Assembly (NCBI GenBank): GCA_024697545.1
Contig: JAILFN010000053.1
Coordinates: forward strand, 1-64,000
Direction of reading: 5' to 3'
Source of the DNA: Ruminococcus sp.
Lineage (GTDB): Bacteria > Bacillota > Clostridia > Oscillospirales > Ruminococcaceae
Length of the DNA stretch: 64,000 nt
Each line of letters begins with the position of its first letter. Position 1 is the first letter of the stretch. This document shows positions 9,031 through 19,130 of the stretch, piece by piece. The notes beneath the pieces were generated by a model. That model searched no databases. It was not told the origin of the DNA and worked only from the letters and a program-made list of their open reading frames with translations. The position numbers were made by a program, and so were the translations under genes.

Positions 9031-10365
9031 ATGGCATTACCGTTGGTCGCAGTGGTCGGCAGACCGAACGTCGGCAAGTCAACGCTGTTCAACAAGCTGA
9101 TAGGACAGCGCCTCTCGATAGTAGAGGACACGCCCGGCGTTACCCGTGACAGGATATATTCAAAATGCGAATGGCTGGGGCATGAGTTCATGCTCGTCGA
9201 TACAGGCGGTATCGAGCCCGAATCGCAGGATATCATACTTTCACAGATGAGACGTCAGGCACAGCTTGCCATCGAGCGTGCGGACGTTATAGTGTTCGTC
9301 ACAGACATAAGAAGCGGCGTTACCGCCACCGATGAAGAGGTAGCGGCGATGCTGAGAAAGTCCCGCAAGCCTATAGTGCTCTGCGTGAACAAGTGCGATA
9401 CCGTCGGCGAGCCGCCCGCGGAATTTTATGAATTCTACAACCTCGGCATCGGCGACCCCATTGCCGTATCCTCGGTACACGGACACGGAACGGGCGACCT
9501 GCTCGATCAGGTACTTGAAGAGCTTCCCGAGATGCACGAGGAGGACTACGGCGAGGACGTTGTGCGCGTTGCCGTTATCGGCAAGCCGAACGTCGGAAAG
9601 TCCTCTATAATCAACCGCCTCTGCGGCGAGGAGAGGGTCATCGTATCGGATATCGCAGGCACCACCCGCGATGCCACCGATACATATGTCGAGAACGAGC
9701 AGGGCAAGTTCGTGTTCATCGACACGGCGGGTATACGCAAGAAATCAAAGGTGCTCGAAAGCATAGAAAAGTTCAGCGTGCTGCGCTCATATATGGCAGT
9801 TGACCGCGCGGACGTCGCCGTTATCGTGATAGATGCCGAGGTCGGCTTTACCGAGCAGGACAGCAAGGTGGCGGGCTATGCACACGAAAAGGGCAAGGCT
9901 TGCGTTGTAGCCGTCAACAAGTGGGACGCCATCGAGAAGGACACCAACACGATGAACGAGTTCAAGAAAAAGCTTGAGATAGATTTCAGCTTTATGAGCT
10001 ATGTTCCCTTCGTGTTCGTTTCGGCAAAGAACGGCACCCGCATGGATAAGCTGCTGGAGCTTATAAACTACACCGCACAGCAGAACGCGGTCCGCATACC
10101 TACGGGAAGGCTCAACGATGTGCTGGCGTATGCAACAGCCCGCGTGCAGCCGCCTTCCGACAAGGGCAGACGCTTGAAGATATACTACATGACGCAGGCT
10201 TCTACCAAGCCGCCTACGTTCGTCTGCTTTGTAAACCGTGCCGAGCTTTTCCATTTCTCGTACAGGCGCTATATCGAGAACCAGATCCGCGAGACCTTCG
10301 GGCTTGACGGTACGCCGATAGTAATGCTCGTGCGCGAACGTGACCGCGATGACGTCAAGTCCTGA
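9031..10365 (+). CDS. der: Ribosome biogenesis GTPase Der (tandem GTPase domains)
   Basis: VAVVGRPNVGKSTLFNKL and VAVIGKPNVGKSSIINRL, KH-type C-terminus. Confidence 0.98.
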   Translation: MALPLVAVVGRPNVGKSTLFNKLIGQRLSIVEDTPGVTRDRIYSKCEWLGHEFMLVDTGGIEPESQDIILSQMRRQAQLAIERADVIVFVTDIRSGVTATDEEVAAMLRKSRKPIVLCVNKCDTVGEPPAEFYEFYNLGIGDPIAVSSVHGHGTGDLLDQVLEELPEMHEEDYGEDVVRVAVIGKPNVGKSSIINRLCGEERVIVSDIAGTTRDATDTYVENEQGKFVFIDTAGIRKKSKVLESIEKFSVLRSYMAVDRADVAVIVIDAEVGFTEQDSKVAGYAHEKGKACVVAVNKWDAIEKDTNTMNEFKKKLEIDFSFMSYVPFVFVSAKNGTRMDKLLELINYTAQQNAVRIPTGRLNDVLAYATARVQPPSDKGRRLKIYYMTQASTKPPTFVCFVNRAELFHFSYRRYIENQIRETFGLDGTPIVMLVRERDRDDVKS

Positions 10366-10395
10366 CAATAAGAATCTATCAAAGGAGCAAGTGGT

Positions 10396-11097
10396 ATGAA
10401 ATATGCACTTTGTCTTATAATAACAGCGCTGCTCTCCTATCTCTGGGGCAGTCTCAATTCCGCGATAATCACAGTAAAGCTGCTAAAGGGCGAGGATATC
10501 CGAGGGAAGGGAAGCGGCAACGCCGGACTTACCAATGTGCTGAGAGTATACGGCAAGGGCGCGGCTTTGACCACGCTGATCTTTGACCTTATCAAGGGCG
10601 TGGCGGCTGTCGTGGCTGCAAGGCTCATCGTCACGAACCTTGCAGGAGTGACCTTCTTCGGCGGCGACAAGATATTCATAGGCTATATCGCGGGGCTGTT
10701 CACCATCATCGGGCATATGTTCCCCGTGTTCTACGGCTTCCACGGCGGAAAGGGCGTGCTGCTCGCGGCGACTACTCTTATCGCTATGGATCCGCTGACC
10801 TGCATAGTATCGCTGACTGTTTTTGCGGTGCTTGTGGCTGTTACCAAATATGTATCTGTGGGTTCGATATGCGCGGCGATAACCTATCCCGTTTTTACGC
10901 TGATATATCAGTCGATAAGGGCTGACGCTTATCCCGGGCATATACAGAACTTCCTCGTGGCGGCTGTTATAGGCGGCATGATAGTGTATATGCACAAGCC
11001 AAATATCGAAAGGCTCAGGGCGGGAACTGAGAATAAATTTGGACAGAAAAAGAAGAACCCCGTTGAGAACGACGCGCCCGCAGACAGGGCGCGATAA
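10396..11097 (+). CDS. plsY: Glycerol-3-phosphate acyltransferase PlsY
   Basis: SYLWGSLNSAIITVKLLKGEDIRGKGSGNAGLTNVLRVYGK; FHGGKGV. Confidence 0.97.
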   Translation: MKYALCLIITALLSYLWGSLNSAIITVKLLKGEDIRGKGSGNAGLTNVLRVYGKGAALTTLIFDLIKGVAAVVAARLIVTNLAGVTFFGGDKIFIGYIAGLFTIIGHMFPVFYGFHGGKGVLLAATTLIAMDPLTCIVSLTVFAVLVAVTKYVSVGSICAAITYPVFTLIYQSIRADAYPGHIQNFLVAAVIGGMIVYMHKPNIERLRAGTENKFGQKKKNPVENDAPADRAR

Positions 11098-11147
11098 AAT
11101 AAACTGTACTAAAATTTGTACAACTAAGAAAGAGAGGTGCCGTTGAT

Positions 11148-12155
11148 ATGGCAAAGATCATGATTCTCGGCTCGGGCGGCTTCGGACTTGCAGTCGCCGT
11201 CACCTGCGCCTCCGCAGGACATGAAGTTACCGTTTGGTCGAAATTCCGCGACGAGATCGAGGCTATCGAAAGAACGGGCGAGCTCAAAGCAAAGCTTCCA
11301 GGAGTGAAGATCCCCGCTTGCATCACCCTCACCACCGATATCAGTCTTTCAAAGGGCAAGGATCTCGTGATACTCGGTATCCCTACGGCTTTCTGCCGCA
11401 AGGTGTGCGAGGAGGCAGCGCCCTATATTGATCCCGAGACCATCGTGGTGAACACTGCAAAGGGTCTTGAAGAGGGCTCTCTCAAGACGATGAGCGTTGT
11501 TACGAAGGAATCTCTGCCGAACAACCGCGTGGCTATACTTACGGGTCCTTCTCATGCGGAGGAGCTGGCACGCGGCATACCCACCACCGTTTGCGTGGCT
11601 GCCGATGAAGCAGATGTAGCGGAGTACGTTCAGACCACATTGTCCTCGTCATACTTCCGCATATACTCCAACAGCGATGTGCTCGGCTGCGAGCTGGGCG
11701 GTTCGCTTAAAAACGTCATCGCACTTGCAGCGGGCGTTTGCGACGGACTTGGTCTCGGCGACAACACAAAGGCTGCACTTATGACCCGCGGCATACGCGA
11801 GATATCCGCACTCGGCACCGCAATGGGCGCTCAGGAAAGCACCTTTGCGGGGCTTTCGGGCATCGGCGACCTTATCGTTACCTGCTGCTCTATGCACAGC
11901 CGCAACCGCCGCGCGGGAATACTTATAGGCAAGGGCACCTCTCCGCAGGAGGCTGTCGAGCAGGTCGGCACCGTTGAGGGATACAAGTGTACCAAGAACG
12001 CCTATGAGCTTGCGAAGAAATACGGCGTTGAGCTGCCCATCACCGAGCAGCTGTACTCGATACTCTTTGAGGGCGGAGCACCCGACAAGTCTCTTTCCGC
12101 ACTCATGCAGCGTCCGAGCAAGCCCGAATCGGAATCCAAATTCCTCGGAGAATAA
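11148..12155 (+). CDS. gpsA: NAD(P)-dependent glycerol-3-phosphate dehydrogenase
   Basis: ILGSGGFGLAVAVTCASAGHEVTVWS, GPSHAEELARGIPTTV, GSLKNVIALAAGVCDGLGLGDNTKAALMTRG. Confidence 0.98.
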   Translation: MAKIMILGSGGFGLAVAVTCASAGHEVTVWSKFRDEIEAIERTGELKAKLPGVKIPACITLTTDISLSKGKDLVILGIPTAFCRKVCEEAAPYIDPETIVVNTAKGLEEGSLKTMSVVTKESLPNNRVAILTGPSHAEELARGIPTTVCVAADEADVAEYVQTTLSSSYFRIYSNSDVLGCELGGSLKNVIALAAGVCDGLGLGDNTKAALMTRGIREISALGTAMGAQESTFAGLSGIGDLIVTCCSMHSRNRRAGILIGKGTSPQEAVEQVGTVEGYKCTKNAYELAKKYGVELPITEQLYSILFEGGAPDKSLSALMQRPSKPESESKFLGE

Positions 12156-12165
12156 AAACACACGG

Positions 12166-12202
12166 ACAGACAGCAGAAGCTTATATCTGCTGTCTGTTTT
12201 TT
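12166..12202 (+). terminator. Terminator after gpsA
   Basis: ACAGACAGCAGA-8 nt-TCTGCTGTCTGT plus T run. Confidence 0.9.
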
Positions 12203-12257
12203 GTGTGGCAGAGTGTCGGGGATATTGTGTCAATTTGTTAAAAAATAAAAAAAAGAC

Positions 12258-12286
12258 TTTACAAATCGGCTGAAATAAGGTATAAT
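12258..12286 (+). promoter_or_regulatory. sigma-A promoter of the pyrH operon
   Basis: TTTACA-17 nt-TATAAT. Confidence 0.8.
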
Positions 12287-12423
12287 TTTAGATAAGGATA
12301 TTTCTGCCCGAATGTATGTTCGGCAGACGAGAGCCTGCTTTCACAAGTTCTGTCCGAAGAAACAGGCACAGCTCTTGTAAAGACAGGTTCTAACTTCAAA
12401 TGAACAGAAGGAGTGTATATCTG

Positions 12424-13128
12424 ATGGAACCAAAGTATAAAAGAATACTGCTGAAGCTTAGCGGTGAAGCTCTCGCGGGAGACAAGAAGACAGGTCTTGA
12501 TTACGATATCATCAACACTTTAGCACAGTCTGTAAAGAAGTGCGTTGACGCGGGTGTTCAGGTAGGTATCGTTGTGGGCGGCGGAAACTTCTGGCGCGGC
12601 AGATCAAGCGGCGCTATGGACAGGACCCGCGCAGACCACATCGGTATGCTCGCTACCGCCATGAACGCTCTTGCCGTTGCAGACGGTATGGAGCACTGCG
12701 GCTTGCAGGTCAGAGTCCAGACCGCGATCTCGATGCCGCAGGTGGCTGAGCCGTATATCAGAAATAAGGCAGAGAGACATTTTGAAAAGGGCAGGGTAGT
12801 CATCTTCGGCTGCGGCACCGGCAACCCCTTCTTCTCTACCGACAGCGCAGCAGCCCTCAGAGCTGCCGAGATCGAGGCTGATATAATCTTCAAGGCTACA
12901 ATGGTAGACGGCGTATATAACAAGGACCCGCACAAGTATGACGATGCGGTCAAGTATGACGAGATCACCTTCGACAACGTTCTTGCTGAGGACCTGAAGG
13001 TAATGGATTCCACCGCCGCTGCGATGTGCAGAGACAACGGTATCCCGATACTCGTTTTCGATATCGCACGCCCCGATAATATTTACGACGCCTGCATGGG
13101 CAAGAGCATCGGCACCATCGTAAAGTAA
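12424..13128 (+). CDS. pyrH: UMP kinase
   Basis: [53 protein letters not shown]. Confidence 0.98.
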   Translation: MEPKYKRILLKLSGEALAGDKKTGLDYDIINTLAQSVKKCVDAGVQVGIVVGGGNFWRGRSSGAMDRTRADHIGMLATAMNALAVADGMEHCGLQVRVQTAISMPQVAEPYIRNKAERHFEKGRVVIFGCGTGNPFFSTDSAAALRAAEIEADIIFKATMVDGVYNKDPHKYDDAVKYDEITFDNVLAEDLKVMDSTAAAMCRDNGIPILVFDIARPDNIYDACMGKSIGTIVK

Positions 13129-13133
13129 GCTGA

Positions 13134-13268
13134 GGATACGGCTCTTTCACACGCGGGGCGGTAAAGAACGTTAGGCAAAGCGCAGGAACGGATGCTTTGC
13201 GGCACAGGCATCATATGTGACCCGTATCCCGACGCGGTTTTGAAAGACTAGGCAACATCAGCCGTATC
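13134..13268 (+). ncRNA. Candidate structured intergenic RNA (cloverleaf-like) between pyrH and frr
   Basis: GGATACGG/CCGTATCC closing stem, TCTTT/AAAGA, GCAAAGC/GCTTTGC and CACA/TGTG hairpins, plus competing AGCCGTATC. Confidence 0.4.
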
Positions 13269-13311
13269 TGTAATGTCAGTAAAAAATAAATTATCGAAAG
13301 GAACATTTATC

Positions 13312-13866
13312 ATGAATGAGATCATAGAAAAAGCTAAAAATAAGATGAACAAGTCGATAGACTTCATGCTCGAAGAATTTGCAACTATCCGCGCGGGAAG
13401 AGCTAACCCCGGCGTGCTCGATAAGGTAAAGGTAGACTACTACGGTGCGCCTACCCCCGTAAACCAGCTCGCTGCCGTATCCGTTGCCGAGGCAAGGATA
13501 CTCGTTATCTCCCCCTATGACAAGAGCATACTCAAGCAGATCGAAAAGGCTATCCAGGCTTCCGACGTCGGCATCAACCCTCAGAACGACGGTCAGGTGC
13601 TCCGCCTTATCTTCCCCCAGCTCACCGAGGACAGACGTAAGGAGATAGTCAAGGACGTAAAGAAGATCGGCGAGGACGGAAAGGTATCCGTTCGCTCCAT
13701 CCGCCGCGATGCCATCGACAAGGTAAAGGCTATGAAGAAAAACGGTGACATCACCGAGGACGACCTCAAGATCGCCGAGGAAAAGATACAGAAGATCACC
13801 GACAAGTCCGTAAAGGAGATCGACGAGCTTGTTGCCAAGAAGGAAAAGGAAGTTCTTTCGCTTTGA
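13312..13866 (+). CDS. frr: Ribosome recycling factor
   Basis: KMNKSIDFMLEEFATIRAGRANPGVLDKVKVDYYGAPTPVNQLA. Confidence 0.99.
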   Translation: MNEIIEKAKNKMNKSIDFMLEEFATIRAGRANPGVLDKVKVDYYGAPTPVNQLAAVSVAEARILVISPYDKSILKQIEKAIQASDVGINPQNDGQVLRLIFPQLTEDRRKEIVKDVKKIGEDGKVSVRSIRRDAIDKVKAMKKNGDITEDDLKIAEEKIQKITDKSVKEIDELVAKKEKEVLSL

Positions 13867-13881
13867 TAAGGAAATTGGTTT

Positions 13882-14628
13882 ATGGCAGATAATAAAAAGG
13901 CTCTTCTTCCCGAGGGCACAAAGGTACCCGTGCATATCGGTATAATCATGGACGGCAACGGCAGATGGGCGAAGAAGCGTATGCTTCCGAGAAAGCTCGG
14001 TCACCGCGAGGGTGCACAGACCTTCCGAACCATCACCCGCCATGCCAAATTGCTCGGCGTGAGATATGTGACCGTTTATGCGTTCTCGACAGAGAACTGG
14101 CGCAGACCCGTTGATGAGGTCGAAGCGCTGATGGATCTTTTTGAAAAATACCTCGATGAAGTAAATGATTTTGTTGACGAGCATATCCGTGTATGCTTTA
14201 TCGGCGACCGCTCTATGCTGCGGCGTTCACTGCGGGACAAGATGGAGTCGGTCGAGAAGTCTTCGGAACACTTCGACAGCATGACTCTTTTGATAGCGAT
14301 AAATTACGGCGGCAGGGACGAGGTGGTCCATGCGGCGAAAAAGCTTGCAGAGCGTGTGAAGAAGGGTGAGCTTTCTCCCGAAGATATCGACGAGAAGGCT
14401 CTTAATGATTCGCTCTATACCGCAGAGCTCGCGGGAGATATCGCTCCCGATGTCGATCTTATAATCCGCCCGAGCGGTGAGCAGCGGCTGTCAAACTTCA
14501 TGATCTGGCAGGCGGCTTATGCGGAGTATTATTTTACAAATATCCTGTGGCCGGATTTCAAGCCCGCAGATCTTGAAGCGGCAATAATAGAATACAGCGA
14601 CAGGAACAGAAGATTCGGCGGGGTATGA
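13882..14628 (+). CDS. uppS: Isoprenyl transferase (undecaprenyl diphosphate synthase)
   Basis: HIGIIMDGNGRWAKKRMLPRKLGHREG, VYAFSTENWRRP, IIRPSGEQRLSNFMIWQAAYAEYYF. Confidence 0.98.
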   Translation: MADNKKALLPEGTKVPVHIGIIMDGNGRWAKKRMLPRKLGHREGAQTFRTITRHAKLLGVRYVTVYAFSTENWRRPVDEVEALMDLFEKYLDEVNDFVDEHIRVCFIGDRSMLRRSLRDKMESVEKSSEHFDSMTLLIAINYGGRDEVVHAAKKLAERVKKGELSPEDIDEKALNDSLYTAELAGDIAPDVDLIIRPSGEQRLSNFMIWQAAYAEYYFTNILWPDFKPADLEAAIIEYSDRNRRFGGV

Positions 14629-14678
14629 GCCCCATGCCTCATGGCAGCTGCCGTATCTGTAGAGGGGACTGATAAATT

Positions 14679-15521
14679 ATGAAGGTCAGAGTCATCTCGG
14701 CGCTTGTGGCGCTGGTGATAGCCATAGTCGTTCTGGCACTGGCGCATACCTGGGTGTTCTATCTTGCGATAGCCGCACTGAGCGTCGGCGCACTTTATGA
14801 GCTTTTCAAGGCAATGGGACTTATCAAGTTTCCCGTTGAGTGCTGCATATGTTTCGGGTATGCGGCGTTTGATATACTGATCGAAATGGTACACGGCTAC
14901 AATATACTCGGCGGGCTCAACGGCAGGATCTATGGTCTTGTGTTCGTCTCGCTGATACTGCTTATGTATCTTAAAGATTACAGCAAGTATGTATATTCGG
15001 TGCCTTTCACGCTCGTGGGTCTGACGCTCGGTGTCAGCTGGGCGTTCAGATCGCTGGCACTTATGCCGACGATGTTCCCGAAGTTCGGCGTGTTCGCCAT
15101 CGTGCTGACTCTTGCGGGCGCGTGGCTTGCGGATTCGGGCGCATATTTCGCAGGGACGTTTTTCGGCAAGCACAAGCTGGCACCCGTGATAAGCCCGAAA
15201 AAGACCATCGAGGGAGTTATCGGCGGCACGGTGGTAAACGGCGTGCTTCTTCTGATAGTAGCGGGAGTTTACGGAGCATTCATCAACAAGCAGGTCGATT
15301 TGCACTACCTGACGATATTCATCATGGGAATGCTCTGTTCACCTATCGGACTGCTCGGGGATCTTGCGGCTTCGGTTGTAAAGCGTCAGGCGCAGATAAA
15401 GGATTACGGCAATATAATGCCCGGACACGGCGGCATCATGGATCGTTTCGACAGCGTCATGACTGTAGCGCCGTTCATGTACTGGCTCTTTTCGATAGGC
15501 GCACTTATAACTATAAAGTGA
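14679..15521 (+). CDS. cdsA: Phosphatidate cytidylyltransferase
   Basis: AGAWLADSGAYFAGTFFGKHKLAPVISPKKTIEGVIGG, KDYGNIMPGHGGIMDRFDS. Confidence 0.97.
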   Translation: MKVRVISALVALVIAIVVLALAHTWVFYLAIAALSVGALYELFKAMGLIKFPVECCICFGYAAFDILIEMVHGYNILGGLNGRIYGLVFVSLILLMYLKDYSKYVYSVPFTLVGLTLGVSWAFRSLALMPTMFPKFGVFAIVLTLAGAWLADSGAYFAGTFFGKHKLAPVISPKKTIEGVIGGTVVNGVLLLIVAGVYGAFINKQVDLHYLTIFIMGMLCSPIGLLGDLAASVVKRQAQIKDYGNIMPGHGGIMDRFDSVMTVAPFMYWLFSIGALITIK

Positions 15522-15591
15522 TCTTTGCACAAGGCTTTGTGAATGGGGCGACCCGAAGTCATAAAGCCTTTGCTCTGTTTATTGAGGTATT

Positions 15592-16752
15592 TTGAAAATG
15601 CAGACTATATCAATTTTAGGCTCTACGGGGTCTATCGGCACTCAGTCATTAGAGGTCGCCAAAAAGCATAATATCAGGATAAAGGCTCTTGCCGCGCACT
15701 CAAATGCAAAGCTTCTGGCAGAGCAGGTGAGGCAGACGGGCGCGGAGTATGCCTGCATATACAACGAAGAGAAGCTGCCCGAGCTTGAAGAAGCGCTGAA
15801 CGGCTGTGATACCAAGCTGCTCACGGGCATGGAGGGGCTTAAAGAGATCGCCGCGCTTGACGGTGTTGACAAGCTGCTCAATTCGGTCGTGGGTATGGTG
15901 GGGCTCGAGCCTACGCTTACCGCCATCGAAGCGGGCGTTGACATAGCCCTCGCCAACAAGGAAACGCTCGTCGCGGGCGGAGAGCTTGTTATGAAGCGCG
16001 CTGCCGAAAAGGGGGTACACATATACCCCGTTGACAGCGAGCATTCCGCGATATTCCAGTGCCTTCAGGGCAACAAAGCCGAACAGGTCCGCGGGATAAT
16101 CCTCACCGCTTCGGGCGGACCCTTTTACGGAAAGACAAAGGTCGATCTTAAAGACGTTACCGTCGAGCAGGCGCTCGATCACCCGAACTGGAGCATGGGT
16201 AGCAAGATAACGATAGACAGCTCGACACTTATGAACAAGGGTCTTGAGTTTATCGAAGCCATGCGGCTGTTCGATCTCAGACCCGAGCAGATAGAGATAG
16301 TAGTTCACCGCCAGAGCGTTGTACATTCTGCCGTCTGCTACAACGACAGCTCGGTGATAGCGCAGATGGGCGTGCCTGATATGAAGATACCGATACAGTA
16401 TGCACTTCTGTATCCCGACCGCTTTGAATGCCCGACCCGCCCCCTCTCACTGACAGACTACGGCACTCTGACATTTGCAAAGCCCGACTTTGACACCTTT
16501 GACTGCCTGACCGCCTGCATAAAAGCGGCGGGCGAGGGCGGCATACTTCCCGCGGCTGTCAACGGCGCAAATGAAGTCGCGGTAAGGGCGTTTCTGGACG
16601 GCAGGATAAAGTTCCTGCAGATAGGCGAGATCGTCACCCACGTCCTCGGGAACACCGAGAACCGTCCGCAGGACAGCCTTGAAACGGTGCTTGCGGCAGA
16701 CAGGGCGGCAAGAGACTTTGCCGAAAGAGAGATAGAGCGCCTCAGCAATTAA
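15592..16752 (+). CDS. dxr: 1-deoxy-D-xylulose 5-phosphate reductoisomerase
   Basis: ISILGSTGSIGTQSLEV, LANKETLVAGGELV, PVDSEHSAIFQCLQG; start may be TTG 15592 or ATG 15598. Confidence 0.98.
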   Translation: MKMQTISILGSTGSIGTQSLEVAKKHNIRIKALAAHSNAKLLAEQVRQTGAEYACIYNEEKLPELEEALNGCDTKLLTGMEGLKEIAALDGVDKLLNSVVGMVGLEPTLTAIEAGVDIALANKETLVAGGELVMKRAAEKGVHIYPVDSEHSAIFQCLQGNKAEQVRGIILTASGGPFYGKTKVDLKDVTVEQALDHPNWSMGSKITIDSSTLMNKGLEFIEAMRLFDLRPEQIEIVVHRQSVVHSAVCYNDSSVIAQMGVPDMKIPIQYALLYPDRFECPTRPLSLTDYGTLTFAKPDFDTFDCLTACIKAAGEGGILPAAVNGANEVAVRAFLDGRIKFLQIGEIVTHVLGNTENRPQDSLETVLAADRAARDFAEREIERLSN

Positions 16753-16773
16753 ACGGATAGTAAGGAGACAAAC

Positions 16774-17838
16774 ATGACAAAGATATTAAGCATAGTATTC
16801 GCGCTGCTGATCTTTGAGATCATCATAGTGATACATGAATTCGGTCACTTCATAGTTGCGCGATGGAACGGCGTAAAGGTGAACGAATTCGCCATCGGAA
16901 TGGGTCCCGCGATATTCAAAAAGCAGGGCAGGCAGACGCTTTTTGCTCTGCGCGCATTCCCAATAGGCGGTTACTGCGCTATGGAGGGCGAGGATCAGGA
17001 CAGCACCGCCGAAGGTGCCTTCTGCACAAAGAGCGCCCCGAGGAAGATAGCTGTCGTATCGGCGGGTATCATAATGAATATCCTGCTGGGGTTCATACTC
17101 CTCGTGGTGTTCACCTGTATGTCGGGTCCCATAACCTCCACCACGATATCAGAGTTCTACGACGACGCGGTATCGAACGCTTCGCTCAAAAAGGGTGACA
17201 GGATACTTTCGGTAGACGGCATGAGGGTATTCACCGCTTCGGATATAGTCTACAAGTTCCAGAACGATGACGACGGCGTGTTCGATATGGTGGTAAAGCG
17301 CGGCGGCAAAAAGGTCGAGCTTTCCGATGTGACCTTCGATCTGCGTCAGAACGGCGAGAACAAGAACTCGCTCTACATCGACTTCATGGTGAAGCCCACC
17401 GAGCTTACCCCGCTGACCGTCACGGGTGAATCAGCGCGTTCAGTGCTGACCTACGGCAGGATAATATATATATCGCTGTTCGATATGGTTCGCGGCAAGT
17501 ATTCGCTCAACGACCTTTCGGGACCTGTCGGCATAGTTGAGCAGATAGATGACGTAATAGATTCCGAGACCACCGCCGACAAGGGCATCGATTGGCATTT
17601 CCTTGCCCTCGACCTTATCAGCATGGCGGCGCTCATAACGATAAATATTGGCATATTCAATCTTCTGCCCCTTCCCGCACTGGACGGCGGCAGACTTGTG
17701 TTCCTGCTGTTCGAGCTTATCTTCCGCCGCAGGGCAGACCCGAGGTTCGAGGGTGCGGTGCATCTGGCAGGCATGGCTCTGCTGCTGGCGCTAATGCTCG
17801 TTGTGACGGTCAGCGACGTGACAAAGCTGTTCAAGTAA
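16774..17838 (+). CDS. rseP: RIP metalloprotease RseP (site-2 protease)
   Basis: IIVIHEFGHFIVARWNGVKV, PDZ-like region, NLLPLPALDGGRLVFLLFELI. Confidence 0.96.
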   Translation: MTKILSIVFALLIFEIIIVIHEFGHFIVARWNGVKVNEFAIGMGPAIFKKQGRQTLFALRAFPIGGYCAMEGEDQDSTAEGAFCTKSAPRKIAVVSAGIIMNILLGFILLVVFTCMSGPITSTTISEFYDDAVSNASLKKGDRILSVDGMRVFTASDIVYKFQNDDDGVFDMVVKRGGKKVELSDVTFDLRQNGENKNSLYIDFMVKPTELTPLTVTGESARSVLTYGRIIYISLFDMVRGKYSLNDLSGPVGIVEQIDDVIDSETTADKGIDWHFLALDLISMAALITINIGIFNLLPLPALDGGRLVFLLFELIFRRRADPRFEGAVHLAGMALLLALMLVVTVSDVTKLFK

Positions 17839-17929
17839 GAGTACGGGAACTATTGCGGATACGGTAAATATGAAGCTGCAAGGCTGCGGCGAAAACTGCA
17901 CAGAAATATGAAAATGCGAGGGTAAAGCT

Positions 17930-18970
17930 ATGGCAAGAAATGTAAGACCTGTCAGGGTGGGGGATCTCACCCTTGACGGAAAGAAGATATACATACAGTC
18001 GATGCTCAACGTTGAGGCACACGATATTGAAGGCAGCGTTAAGCAGGCACGGGAGCTTGAGGCTGCGGGCTGCGAGGTGATCCGCGCTGCCGTCCCCGAC
18101 CTTGAAGCCGTGCCGCTGATACCCGCGCTGAAAAACGCGGTGAACGTTCCGATAGTCGCAGACATTCATTTTGACTACCGCATAGCTCTCGCCTGCGCGG
18201 AAAACTGCATCGACAAGATACGCATAAACCCCGGAAACATCGGCGGCGAGGACAGGGTGCGGGCGGTAGTCGATGCCTGCAAGAGCCGTCATATCCCAAT
18301 ACGCATCGGCGTGAACGGCGGATCGCTTGAAAAGGAGCTGCTCGAAAAATACGGCTCGCCCACGCCCGAAGCACTCGTTGAGAGCGCTATGGGTCATGTG
18401 AAGATACTCGAACGCTGCGATTTTGAAGACATAGTCATCTCGATAAAGTCCTCCAACGTGGCGACCATGATAAACGCTTACAGACTGCTCGCAGAGCAGT
18501 GCGATTACCCGCTGCACCTCGGCGTTACCGAGGCGGGCACGGAACGCATGGGGATAATAAAATCCGCAATGGGCATAGGCTCGCTGCTGATAGACGGCAT
18601 AGGCGAGACTATCCGCGTTTCGCTGACAGATACCCCTGTAAAGGAGATATATGCCGCAAAGGATATCCTTAAAGCCTGCGGCAGGGGCAGGGGAGTGAAG
18701 ATAGTTTCCTGCCCGACCTGCGGACGCACACAGATAGACCTCATAGGCCTTGCGAACAAGGTTGAGCAGGCGGTAAAGGACGTTGACAAGGATATAACGG
18801 TAGCGGTCATGGGCTGCGTCGTCAACGGCATCGGAGAGTCGGGCAACGCCGACATCGGCATTGCGGGCGGCAAGGGCTGCGTCGTGCTTTTCTCGCACGG
18901 AAAGCAGTTGTGCAAGCTTCCCGAAGAGCAGGCTCTTCCGAGACTTCTTGAAGAGATAGAAAAGCTTTAA
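17930..18970 (+). CDS. ispG: 4-hydroxy-3-methylbut-2-en-1-yl diphosphate synthase
   Basis: VRVGDLTLDGKKIYIQSMLNVEAHD, CPTCGRTQID, VMGCVVNGIGESGNADIGIAGGKG. Confidence 0.98.
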   Translation: MARNVRPVRVGDLTLDGKKIYIQSMLNVEAHDIEGSVKQARELEAAGCEVIRAAVPDLEAVPLIPALKNAVNVPIVADIHFDYRIALACAENCIDKIRINPGNIGGEDRVRAVVDACKSRHIPIRIGVNGGSLEKELLEKYGSPTPEALVESAMGHVKILERCDFEDIVISIKSSNVATMINAYRLLAEQCDYPLHLGVTEAGTERMGIIKSAMGIGSLLIDGIGETIRVSLTDTPVKEIYAAKDILKACGRGRGVKIVSCPTCGRTQIDLIGLANKVEQAVKDVDKDITVAVMGCVVNGIGESGNADIGIAGGKGCVVLFSHGKQLCKLPEEQALPRLLEEIEKL

Positions 18971-19130
18971 TGCAGCACCGCAAAAGCCTTTGTACGTCAT
19001 CTGACAGCAGAGCTGACGCACAATGACCGCGCGGTATTGCCTTGACGGGCTCTTCCCGCATTTTAAAAAGCATCCGTGCCGAAAGTCGGACGGACGCTTT
19101 ACCTAATGATATAGTGTAAGGAATGTATAT

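Noticed and set aside
13134-13229. tRNA gene between pyrH and frr
   Set aside because: Cloverleaf-like stems exist, but no T-loop consensus, no proper anticodon loop and no D-loop GG; kept only as a structured RNA candidate
17831-19021. 396-aa minus-strand ORF over ispG
   Set aside because: Shadow of ispG with no independent start signals
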